IMG/VR virus record: IMGVR_UViG_3300043777_000227
Span: 1-52,890 of that record
Length of the DNA: 52,890 bases
Direction: 5' to 3' (one strand)
Origin: a virus
Part shown: piece by piece, positions 45,011 to 52,344 of the stretch
Position numbering within the stretch: the first letter of the stretch is position 1
How the letters are laid out: every line of letters begins with the position of its first letter
Program-made: the position numbers and the translations under genes
Notes under the pieces: model-generated
What the model was told of the DNA's origin: nothing
Database searches by the model: none
Seen by the model: only the letters and a program-made list of their open reading frames with translations

Positions 45011-47530
45011 GTGCGCGATGTAGCAGCCTGCGACGGCTGCCCAATGCAAAGGCTCTTTCCGGACAACGCCTTTGTTGCGCCCGCCATCAACGACGGGACC
45101 CGGCTGGTAATCGCCGAGGCACCTGGCGAGGTTGAGGCTGCTGTAGGGGAGCCGCTAGTTGGCCCTACGGGCGCTTGGCTGCGTGGTCGCTACGACGAAG
45201 TTAAAAAGGAGTGGCGAGGTGGTCTATTTGCCAAAGCCGGTGTTCGAGATGCATCCGTCAGCCGTTGTAATACGATTCAATGTCGGCCGCCTGATAACGT
45301 CTATCCAACTGACCCGGAAGCGCGTAGTTACATTTCCCGCGAGGCTGCGGATGAAGCTGTTGCGCATTGCCAGCGGGCTCACGTTCTACCTCTACTTGAG
45401 AGCCGAGACTGGACTAGGATCGACCTGCTGGGCGACAAAGCGCTGCGAATCGTGGCACAGCAGGATGGTGGAATCCTACGCTGGCGCGGTTCGCCAATAT
45501 CAATCCCAGCTCTTGGAGATAGGATTGTTGCGGTACCCACTGTCCATCCGGCAGCTCTGGCTAGAAATCAATCGCTAATCCCGGTAGTAGTCAGCGATCT
45601 CAAGAAGTCTCTTGTAGTACCCCGAGAGGATTATGTCCCCCGACCGACCATCGAACAAGTCCGAGAGTTTGTTTCCACCAGGTTTGCCACAGACATCGAA
45701 ACCGACATCGCCAGCGGTACTGTGCTGTGCGTCGGGCTTAGCGACCGGGCTGGAAGAGCTATTTGTATCCCTTTTGAGGGAGCCTATCTACAGGAACTTA
45801 AAAGAATTTTCCTCGATGCCGAGGAAATTGTTGGACACAATTGCCTCCAATTTGATTTGCCCCGCCTGCGGGAGCAAGGAGTACGAATCCCGGACTCTGT
45901 ACGGGTTTGGGACACTATGCTACTCCAACATCTGCTGCAACCCGACCTGCCACACGACTTGGGATTTCTTGGAAGTATCTTCACCAACAAGCCAGCCTGG
46001 AAGCATCAGTCTGGGGACGACCTCGAACTCTACTGCTGCAGAGACACCGATGTCACCTGGCAATGCTTCCTCCAGCTGAGACCACTTGCCAAAGCTGAGC
46101 ACCTGCTGGATATCTACGAGAGAATTAGCCGGCCGCTGGCGAGCATTTGTCTCCAGATGCACCAACTTGGAATCCAAGTTGACCCCGGACGGATCAGCAC
46201 CGTTCGAGAAAAGCTAAATGCAGAAGCCATCCAACTCGAAAAGTCGCTCCCGGAAGCTCTTGCTACCAGGACACTGGCGATCAAGCGGCGTCAGCCCGCT
46301 CCTCCAGGAACGCTTGGAAAGTCTGGGAAGCCCGTTAAATTCGTCCTTGTTGACGACACGGAGCTGGAAGTCCCTTGGCGCAGCCCTGAAGTCCTTGGAA
46401 GCTGGCTATATGAGACGCTTGGACTCCCTGAGCAACTAAATCCTAAGTCCCTCCGCCGCACCTCCGACAAGACAGCGCTAGCCAAATTGGAATCTCGGCT
46501 GGCTAAGGGCCGGATGAACTTCTCCACCCGCCGAGAGCGGCTGGACGCCGACCAGATAGCTGGCTGGATACGCGCGCTGCAGAAGCTACGCAAGATTGAC
46601 AAGCTGTTGGCTGCGTTCCTGCAAGGAGAAACTCTAAATGTCGAACGGGTATTCCCACATTATAAAGTACATGGTACTAGCTCTGGGCGGCTTAGTTGCA
46701 GTGAGCCGAATATGCAGCAAATTCCTGAGGCGGCCCGCTACATATATGTGCCTAGCCATCCCACCTGGCGCTTCCTCGAAGTCGATTTCTCGCAGTTGGA
46801 GAACCGTCTCACCGCTTGGTTCGCCAACGACACGGCGCGTTTACTCCGACTCGCTCAGGAGGGCTTCTCGGAGCACCGCTGGCTCGCCAGCGAATTCTTC
46901 CAAATCCCCTACGCCGAGGTAGCCAAGGACAACGACAAGGACGCCCCTTACGGTAAGGCCAAGCGCATTGGCCATGGTACCAATTATGGGATGGGCGCCA
47001 AGAAAATCTCCTTGATGTACGACATGGACCTTGGCGAGGTCAAGAAACTCCTAGATCAATGGAAGGTGTTAAATGCCCCAACAGTTGCCTGGCAGCTCCG
47101 AACCGCAGAGCTGGCCAAGTCGCAAGGATATCTGGTTAATCCTTTCGGGCGTAAGCGCTGGTTCTATACTGATAGTTACTATACTGAGTCTCTCAGTTTT
47201 CTCCCCCAGTCCACTGGTGCCGATATTATGCATCGCAGCGCAATTGGTCTGCTTTACAGCCGCCTTGGGCTTCCTTATGAAATGGTTGCTGAGTACGTAA
47301 AGGTTGTGGACCCTCTACCAGAGCCAGCCCGGCTAGTCCTACAGGTCCATGACTCATTCCTGTTCGAGATGCCTGGTGAGATGCTGGACGAGGTAGCCCA
47401 GGTAGTTTCCCGTGTAATGACTCAACCTTGGTCCGAGCTGGGCGGCATGTCAATTCCTATTGATTTTAAAGCTGGCCAGCCCCGCGATAGCTGGGGAGAA
47501 CTTTTACCTTACAAACTGGAGACAACATGA
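45011..47530 (+). CDS. Uracil-DNA-glycosylase / 3'-5' exonuclease / DNA polymerase I fusion
   Basis: 839 residues from GTG 45011; a CTG at 44999 has a much better placed ribosome site (TGGAG, 7 nt) and may be the true start. Residues 1-~205 form a family-4-like uracil-DNA glycosylase: Cys7, Cys10, Cys91, Cys120 suit an Fe-S cluster, with EAPGEVEAAVGEPLVGPTG (36-54), CRPPD and VPTVHPAAL (H179). Residues ~220-390 are a DEDDy exonuclease (DIET, GHNCLQFD, CCRDTDV). The polymerase (about 530-839) has LEVDFSQLENRL (motif A), AKRIGHGTNYGMGA (motif B) and QVHDSF (motif C). At the Phe762-equivalent site a His is seen. It probably replicates the genome and repairs uracil. Confidence 0.9.
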   Translation: MRDVAACDGCPMQRLFPDNAFVAPAINDGTRLVIAEAPGEVEAAVGEPLVGPTGAWLRGRYDEVKKEWRGGLFAKAGVRDASVSRCNTIQCRPPDNVYPTDPEARSYISREAADEAVAHCQRAHVLPLLESRDWTRIDLLGDKALRIVAQQDGGILRWRGSPISIPALGDRIVAVPTVHPAALARNQSLIPVVVSDLKKSLVVPREDYVPRPTIEQVREFVSTRFATDIETDIASGTVLCVGLSDRAGRAICIPFEGAYLQELKRIFLDAEEIVGHNCLQFDLPRLREQGVRIPDSVRVWDTMLLQHLLQPDLPHDLGFLGSIFTNKPAWKHQSGDDLELYCCRDTDVTWQCFLQLRPLAKAEHLLDIYERISRPLASICLQMHQLGIQVDPGRISTVREKLNAEAIQLEKSLPEALATRTLAIKRRQPAPPGTLGKSGKPVKFVLVDDTELEVPWRSPEVLGSWLYETLGLPEQLNPKSLRRTSDKTALAKLESRLAKGRMNFSTRRERLDADQIAGWIRALQKLRKIDKLLAAFLQGETLNVERVFPHYKVHGTSSGRLSCSEPNMQQIPEAARYIYVPSHPTWRFLEVDFSQLENRLTAWFANDTARLLRLAQEGFSEHRWLASEFFQIPYAEVAKDNDKDAPYGKAKRIGHGTNYGMGAKKISLMYDMDLGEVKKLLDQWKVLNAPTVAWQLRTAELAKSQGYLVNPFGRKRWFYTDSYYTESLSFLPQSTGADIMHRSAIGLLYSRLGLPYEMVAEYVKVVDPLPEPARLVLQVHDSFLFEMPGEMLDEVAQVVSRVMTQPWSELGGMSIPIDFKAGQPRDSWGELLPYKLETT

Positions 47531-47889
47531 AACTAGCCTTAGCAGCAATAGTACTACTAGCTATACCTCTCGCAGCCCAAGCGCCTACTCCCAAGATTTC
47601 CCAGGAACTCCGGGCGCAGATGGCCACGCTGCAACGTGATCTCAACGCCGATGTGGCCGTCTCAGCCCAAAGGGAACTCCAATACGACAAGGACCAGAAG
47701 GCCACCTCCGACGACTATACCGCCAAATCCAAGCAGTTTGACGAGTTGAAGGCCCAGGCCTACAAGGAAGCTGGCGTTAGCCAGGCGGATTTTTCCTTGG
47801 ACACCAATCAGCTGGTTTTTGTGCCAGTTCCTAAGCCGGCTGCTAAACCTGCCGCTGCCCCCCTCCCACCCACAGCGGGTGCTAAGTAG
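47527..47889 (+). CDS. Exported helical protein
   Basis: 120 residues, ATG overlapping the polymerase stop. Signal peptide MKLALAAIVLLAIPLAAQA, then a charged, Gln/Asp-rich helical mature part (ISQELRAQMATLQRDLNADV; DYTAKSKQFDELKAQAYKEA) and a Pro/Ala-rich tail (KPAAKPAAAPLPP). The exported, coiled-coil style fits a periplasmic chaperone-like or binding protein, unusual directly after a DNA polymerase. No family recognised. Confidence 0.6.
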   Translation: MKLALAAIVLLAIPLAAQAPTPKISQELRAQMATLQRDLNADVAVSAQRELQYDKDQKATSDDYTAKSKQFDELKAQAYKEAGVSQADFSLDTNQLVFVPVPKPAAKPAAAPLPPTAGAK

Positions 47890-47939
47890 GCTAGCTGTAC
47901 ACCTCGCTTTAAATCCCTCAGGAGACCAAGCCCAAAACT

Positions 47940-48245
47940 ATGACCGACGACCAAATCATCCCCATGTCCCACTACCAGCTGCGCACCACTGGCGAGCCCG
48001 TCTTTGTAGTCCAGCGGCCGATGGGTGCAGCGCAATGGCAGTGCATCCGACCAATCCAGTCCCAAGCCACTGGCCTTAGTCATGTAGAGTATATGGCTTT
48101 CGCCGAGGAATTGGAATTGCCGGAGACGGCCATACGACGGGAGATTGACCAGATAATCTTCCGTGAGAAGTACGCCCTCCAGTCCCAGTCCGCCCTACAA
48201 GAAGCCTCCAAAGCGCCAGGACCCCAGCTCGTCAAGCCCAACTAA
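47940..48245 (+). CDS. Hypothetical replication-region protein
   Basis: 101 residues, ATG 47940 with a ribosome site (CAGGAGACC) about 15 nt upstream, which is long. Strand-rich N-terminus (YQLRTTGEPVFVVQRPMGAA), then a helical acidic part (MAFAEELELPETAIRREIDQ) and a Gln/Ser tail. Located just before the RepA-like ATPase and may be its partner. No family recognised. Confidence 0.55.
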   Translation: MTDDQIIPMSHYQLRTTGEPVFVVQRPMGAAQWQCIRPIQSQATGLSHVEYMAFAEELELPETAIRREIDQIIFREKYALQSQSALQEASKAPGPQLVKPN

Positions 48246-48253
48246 GGAGCCGT

Positions 48254-49108
48254 ATGGCCGAACTGCTCTACGACTTTTTGGCGAAGCCTATCCCGATAGT
48301 GCCTCAGTTGATTGGCCGGGGCATCCTTCCTAAGCAGGGTCGTTTGGTGCTGGGTGGTGAGCCTAAATCCAACAAGTCCTGGATAGCGCTGGAGTTAGCC
48401 TTGGCTATGGCCCAAGGCCGTGCAGCTTTCTCAGCGGTCTACAAGTCGGGCACACCCGTCCTGCCAGTCACCGGGAAATATCGTATTCTCTACATCGAGC
48501 AGGAGATTGGCGAGACCGAACTCCAGAAGCGCCTAACCAGCTTGATGACTGGGCAAGACGCCTTGGGAATTGATTTCTATGTAAAATCCAAGGACCTGGA
48601 GATGCGGCTCGACACTCCCGAGGGGCACCTGGCCATAGCGCGAGAGGTCGAGCAGGTCAAGCCAGACTGCTTAATCCTGGACCCCTTGGCTAAGTTTCAC
48701 TTATCAGGCGAGAATTCCTCGCAGGAGATGGGAGCGGTACTCCGTGTCGGACAACACCTTACCCAAGACTACAACTCGGCGCTTATTTACGTGCATCACA
48801 CGTCTAAGCCGAATCCCGAGAATCCCCGTAGGGGAGGGGATCGCCTTCGGGGTTCTAGTGCTATCTTTGCTGACGTGGATACTTGTGTTATTGTTGAGCG
48901 AAAGAGTTCTGAAAGCAATCTGGAACCTGTCATTGAACTAGACATCGAGATGCGCTGCGGGGAGCCGCTGCCCAAGCTATATGTACAGCGATTGCGCTCC
49001 GGGCAAGTGGTTTACCTGGGCGAGGATTACCGCTGGCAAGGCGACAGAGTTGGTATGACCGGGGAATCTGGCCGGCGGAGTAGAGTCTATGATCCTACAA
49101 GGAGATGA
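48254..49108 (+). CDS. RepA-like hexameric ATPase (AAA_25-type)
   Basis: 284 residues, ATG 48254 with AAGGAG upstream. Walker A is GGEPKSNKS (34-42), with Asn where most have Gly; RILYIEQEIGETELQKRL (about 76-93) and Walker B DCLILDPLAKF (about 135-145) fit the RecA-fold AAA_25 family that contains RepA and phage replicative helicases. It is short for a processive helicase, so it may load or act at the origin. It is the only candidate helicase in the window. Overlaps the next gene by ATGA. Confidence 0.75.
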   Translation: MAELLYDFLAKPIPIVPQLIGRGILPKQGRLVLGGEPKSNKSWIALELALAMAQGRAAFSAVYKSGTPVLPVTGKYRILYIEQEIGETELQKRLTSLMTGQDALGIDFYVKSKDLEMRLDTPEGHLAIAREVEQVKPDCLILDPLAKFHLSGENSSQEMGAVLRVGQHLTQDYNSALIYVHHTSKPNPENPRRGGDRLRGSSAIFADVDTCVIVERKSSESNLEPVIELDIEMRCGEPLPKLYVQRLRSGQVVYLGEDYRWQGDRVGMTGESGRRSRVYDPTRR

Positions 49109-49518
49109 AATTGGCTACTAAAAAGAAAGTTGACGAATTGGCTAAGACCCTTAGCAAGGCTAAGGACGCTGTTACCTGGACACAGGTTAGAGCCATCGCT
49201 TTGGTGTTGGTTATGGCTCTCATATTGGGAGCTGTAGCTTATGCGATTGAGGACAATGGCTACGACGCCGGTAAACACGAAGGTCATTCCCTCGGTTATG
49301 AGGAGGGCGGCAGGGCGATGGCTAGTGCTTGGCAGGACTATAGCCAACATGAAGAACGCCGATATGCTGCAGAAATAACCGACCTGCAAGAGCAGCTAGA
49401 CGCCGCCAAGCGTGCCTGCAAGAAGACCTGCCCAACGGTGCCTGCTGGAATGTATTTTACAGTCCCGACCGTTAACGGAGCGTTTATTGGAACTAATGGC
49501 GCAACGACAACTCACTAA
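49105..49518 (+). CDS. Single-span membrane protein with coiled coil
   Basis: 137 residues. Basic N-terminus, one membrane helix (about 30-51, AIALVLVMALILGAVAYAIE), then a Gly/Tyr-rich loop (GYDAGKHEGHSLGYEEGGRA), a coiled coil (AAEITDLQEQLDAAKRACK) and an aromatic/Thr tail. This anchor-plus-coil layout is also seen in i-spanins; position in the replication region argues against a lysis role. Overlaps the next HNH gene. Confidence 0.55.
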   Translation: MKLATKKKVDELAKTLSKAKDAVTWTQVRAIALVLVMALILGAVAYAIEDNGYDAGKHEGHSLGYEEGGRAMASAWQDYSQHEERRYAAEITDLQEQLDAAKRACKKTCPTVPAGMYFTVPTVNGAFIGTNGATTTH

Positions 49519-49882
49519 GCGCCAGTTAGCTATCTTGCGGCGCCGGGTCTACTCCGCCAACTACCGGGCTCGGCGTCAATACGAGCGGACTGAGGAACTG
49601 GACCTGGAGGAAATCCTTGCCCTCTTCGCCATAGCGCCTCACTGCTATTACTGCTCACGCAAGCTAACCCCCTCGACGCTCAGCTTGGACCATAAGGTAC
49701 CGCTGGGTACTGGCGGCTCCAACTCGATCTCTAATATAGTACTGAGTTGCCGCCGAGATAACCGCTACAAGTCCGCGCTGCCCGCTGAGCGGTATCAAGC
49801 GTTCCTAGCTCACCTCCAAGCGGGCGGATTTCTGGAACTCTTCTTTAGCCAGTATAGACCCCACGCCTTCCGGAGACGGTAA
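49496..49882 (+). CDS. HNH endonuclease
   Basis: 128 residues from ATG 49496 inside the preceding gene. [20 protein letters not shown] (about 50-69) and [20 protein letters not shown] contain the HNH beta-beta-alpha metal motif (H-D... N...) with two zinc knuckles (CYYC, CRR). Basic N-terminus ([20 protein letters not shown]). Free-standing nuclease, coupled by TAATG to a second HNH gene. Confidence 0.8.
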   Translation: MAQRQLTKRQLAILRRRVYSANYRARRQYERTEELDLEEILALFAIAPHCYYCSRKLTPSTLSLDHKVPLGTGGSNSISNIVLSCRRDNRYKSALPAERYQAFLAHLQAGGFLELFFSQYRPHAFRRR

Positions 49883-50313
49883 TGCCCCCTAACTCTTTTC
49901 AATACATTCCCGGCTCAGCTTGTTGGCTATGGCCTGGATGGAAAAACGATTCAGGCTATGGGTTACTTACACGCAATGGGAAAGATATTTTGGCCCATCG
50001 AATGTCCTACGAGACGTTCCGTGGGATAATCCCGGAGGGGATTTGTGTTTGTCATCACTGTGATGTTCCTTCTTGTATAAATCCTGCCCACTTGTTTTTA
50101 GGTACTCCCGCTGAAAATAACGCTGACCGAGCTGCTAAAAGCCGTAATGGTCAGCGCCCCACCCCAACGCATTGCAGGCATGGTCATCCTTACGATGACT
50201 ACAACCGCTGCTACCGTAAGCGACCTAACGGAAAACTTTGGGGATTGTTCTGCCGCACTTGCAATCTGGAGCGAGTTCGCCGCTACTACAAAGCAAAGCG
50301 AGGTGTAAGTTGA
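49882..50313 (+). CDS. HNH endonuclease (HNH_3-type)
   Basis: 143 residues. [20 protein letters not shown] (24-43), [20 protein letters not shown] (about 51-70) and [19 protein letters not shown] are the hallmarks of the HNH_3/AP2-type phage homing nucleases. C-terminal [13 protein letters not shown] and [10 protein letters not shown] give a further zinc-binding part. Directly coupled to the previous HNH and to the exonuclease gene behind it. Confidence 0.85.
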   Translation: MPPNSFQYIPGSACWLWPGWKNDSGYGLLTRNGKDILAHRMSYETFRGIIPEGICVCHHCDVPSCINPAHLFLGTPAENNADRAAKSRNGQRPTPTHCRHGHPYDDYNRCYRKRPNGKLWGLFCRTCNLERVRRYYKAKRGVS

Positions 50314-51002
50314 ACAAACCAAAGATACTTAGTTTCGACCTAGAAAGCGCGGGAGTCAATGCATTGAAGTCTGACTTGGGCTTTGTAATTTGCTTCGGCT
50401 ATAAATGGGCGCACGAAAAGCAAGCCCATGCCATAACCATCTCCCGCTCAGCGCTAATGGCCTTCGATGACTCGGCGCTTCTCAAGGAGGCTAGCAAGTT
50501 GATGTCCGAAGCTGATTTGCTGGTTGGCCACTATGCGTCGGTGTTTGACCGGCGCTTTATCCAGGGACGATTGCTAATCAACGGGTTGCCGCCTATCCCT
50601 CCCACGAAGATGCGCGACACCTGCATGATTGCCCGCTCGGTAGCCAATTTCTCCTCCAATCGGCTGAAGCATCTAGCCAAGATACTCGATCTCCGGCACC
50701 AAAAACTGGAGAACAATTGGCCGGATGCCTGGTTCGAAGTGATGCGCGGCAATATGACCAGCTTGCACGACCTGGCTGAGTACTGCAAGGGTGACGTGCT
50801 GGCCGTTGAGGAACTCTACCATCGGCTCTGCCCCTTTGATAACGCGCACCCTCGCATGGTCGCTGATAGGTCGCTGTGCAAAACCTGTGGCGGCAAGGTA
50901 GAGTACCGGGGCTTCGCCTATGTGAACGAATCCAAGTACCGCAAGTATGTCTGCAAGAGCTGCTCCAAATGGGGCAGAGAGACCAACGCGGTGAAAGCAT
51001 GA
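50310..51002 (+). CDS. DnaQ-like (DEDDy) 3'-5' exonuclease with zinc tail
   Basis: 230 residues from TTG 50310 (TTGA overlap; GAGGTG 5 nt upstream). [15 protein letters not shown] (4-18) contains the first acidic pair; [16 protein letters not shown] (about 69-84) the second; [18 protein letters not shown] (about 154-171) the last acidic residue with Tyr. The C-terminal ~50 residues form a zinc ribbon ([20 protein letters not shown]). An extra proofreading or processing nuclease beside a polymerase that has its own exonuclease domain. Confidence 0.75.
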   Translation: MNKPKILSFDLESAGVNALKSDLGFVICFGYKWAHEKQAHAITISRSALMAFDDSALLKEASKLMSEADLLVGHYASVFDRRFIQGRLLINGLPPIPPTKMRDTCMIARSVANFSSNRLKHLAKILDLRHQKLENNWPDAWFEVMRGNMTSLHDLAEYCKGDVLAVEELYHRLCPFDNAHPRMVADRSLCKTCGGKVEYRGFAYVNESKYRKYVCKSCSKWGRETNAVKA

Positions 51003-51184
51003 CCACCTTAACGCTCACCTTCCAGGTGCCAGACGAGTACTCTGAGTTGGAGCTGGAGTATTACATCCGGGAATACTTCACGGTTTCTGGGCTCTCGCTC
51101 GCTTTGGGTGCGCACAAACGCAGTATCACGCTCCCATTCCTGGGGTATACTTATATCCTTAACGCTGAGCCACCCGAGGCCTAA
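50999..51184 (+). CDS. 61-residue hypothetical protein
   Basis: ATG 50999 overlaps the exonuclease stop. Strand-rich start ([20 protein letters not shown]), acidic helix and an ALGAHKRSITLPFLGYTY end. Looks like a small alpha/beta protein. No family recognised. Confidence 0.55.
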   Translation: MTTLTLTFQVPDEYSELELEYYIREYFTVSGLSLALGAHKRSITLPFLGYTYILNAEPPEA

Positions 51185-51186
51185 CC

Positions 51187-51705
51187 ATGTCACACGCTTG
51201 TATAGACACCTTCCTGGGCGTGCACTTCGACCTGCTGGAGCCACGCCCGAAGGACATCCACATCGAGGACATAGCCCATGCGCTCAGTAACCTCTCGCGC
51301 TTCACCGGGCACTGCCGGCGCTTTTACTCCGTGGCTGAGCATAGCCTTAACGTGGCTAGCTATCTACCTGATCGTTGGAAGCTGTCTGGATTACTTCACG
51401 ACGCGGCAGAAGCGTATATAGGCGATATGACCCGAGCGCTCAAGCACCACACCCTTTGTGGGCAGTACTTTCGGGAGGTGGAGTGGCCCATCGAGCAGGC
51501 TATCCAGGAGCGTTTTCAACTGCCGGAGCCAGACCACGAACTAATTAAGGCTGCGGACAACGCCGTCCTGAAGGTTGAGCAAGAGCAACTCATGCACAAC
51601 TCCGCTTGGCCACACCAGCGGCACTCTGCAATGATTCGATGCTTGCCGCCACCCGAAGCTGAGCAGGCCTTCCTGAAGGAGTTCTATGCTCGACAAGCTA
51701 CATGA
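51187..51705 (+). CDS. HD-domain phosphohydrolase
   Basis: 172 residues. RFTGHCRRFYSVAEHSLNVA (about 38-57), then LSGLLHDAAEAYIGDM (66-81) show the H...HD metal-binding signature of YfbR/HD hydrolases, and LIKAADNAVLKVEQEQ the distal Asp. Such phage enzymes dephosphorylate nucleotides or degrade nucleotide signals. Ends overlapping the next gene by 20 nt. Confidence 0.85.
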   Translation: MSHACIDTFLGVHFDLLEPRPKDIHIEDIAHALSNLSRFTGHCRRFYSVAEHSLNVASYLPDRWKLSGLLHDAAEAYIGDMTRALKHHTLCGQYFREVEWPIEQAIQERFQLPEPDHELIKAADNAVLKVEQEQLMHNSAWPHQRHSAMIRCLPPPEAEQAFLKEFYARQAT

Positions 51706-51916
51706 GCTAGAGGACAAGTACCTGCTATTGCTCAAGGAGCTGGGCAAGTTCCGCTATGCGCTATCTGGGCTGATCTACCAGGAGGAGTGCCGTGTTAGTG
51801 ATCTTAGGCGTGCTGGACTTGATACTGCTAGTCTATCTGTGCCTGGTGGACAGGAAGCTCCTGCTTGTGGAGCAGCAATCGCTGGAAGTCGAAAAGGCAA
51901 ACCTCTCCCTCTATAG
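51686..51916 (+). CDS. Possible small helical protein overlapping membrane gene
   Basis: 76 residues, ATG 51686 inside the HD gene. The first ~38 residues (DKLHELEDKYLLLLKELGKF) look like a real amphipathic helix; the rest is read out of frame with the next gene and is Gly/Ser/Pro-rich. It may be a short gene with a long out-of-frame tail, or its first part may be joined to the next frame by +1 frameshifting. Uncertain. Confidence 0.35.
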   Translation: MLDKLHELEDKYLLLLKELGKFRYALSGLIYQEECRVSDLRRAGLDTASLSVPGGQEAPACGAAIAGSRKGKPLPL

Positions 51917-52034
51917 GGAGTACTTCAATGCACGACTAGCTTGGTACCAGGCTAGAGCCAATAAAAAAGCCGCTGAGGTTCCAGCGGCTGGTCCAGCACA
52001 AATTGTAGAAGCTCCTAGGGCCGGCGAGGAATAA
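51792..52034 (+). CDS. Single-span membrane protein, last early gene
   Basis: 80 residues from GTG 51792 with GGAGGAG 4-5 nt upstream. N-terminal membrane helix (LVILGVLDLILLVYLCLVD), then a charged helix (LLLVEQQSLEVEKANLSLYR; YQARANKKAAEVPAAG). The layout recalls i-spanins. It ends convergently with the minus-strand integrase-like gene, overlapping by 20 nt. Confidence 0.55.
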   Translation: MLVILGVLDLILLVYLCLVDRKLLLVEQQSLEVEKANLSLYREYFNARLAWYQARANKKAAEVPAAGPAQIVEAPRAGEE

Positions 52035-52344
52035 CCACTGGGTTATCCAACTCCATACCCAGTTCATTGATTAGGTAGTTGAAGAAGCTACTCAGCACGC
52101 CCAGGTCGGTTCGGACTGTCGCAAACGCCGCCCCCTCTGCCAGCCGATCTGCCAGATAGTCGTTGACATCCGTAACGTGCACTTGGCTGGGTTTGGACTT
52201 CCTGGGCCAGCGCCGCCACATAAATTGCAGCCGGTGTGAATAGACCTGGGCAGCTTTGGAGGTCATATTGCGAATACAATTAGCTTCCCATCGGCCAATT
52301 ATTGGTGCCAGGTCTTTTGGCCAGTTGAATTTTTCTGCGTTCAT
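52015..52344 (-). CDS. Stand-alone phage-integrase SAM-like (core-binding) domain
   Basis: 109 residues, ATG 52344 overlapping the upstream gene as ATGA. The sequence RNMTSKAAQVYSHRLQFMWR, VTDVNDYLADRLAEGAAFAT, LSSFFNYLINELGMELDNPV matches the N-terminal SAM-like core-binding domain of tyrosine recombinases. The catalytic domain (R...HxxR...Y) is absent: the gene stops at IPRRP. It could be a DNA-binding relic or a specialised packaging/recombination helper. The stop lies against the plus-strand genes with no terminator visible. Confidence 0.65.
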   Translation of the reverse strand: MNAEKFNWPKDLAPIIGRWEANCIRNMTSKAAQVYSHRLQFMWRRWPRKSKPSQVHVTDVNDYLADRLAEGAAFATVRTDLGVLSSFFNYLINELGMELDNPVVIPRRP

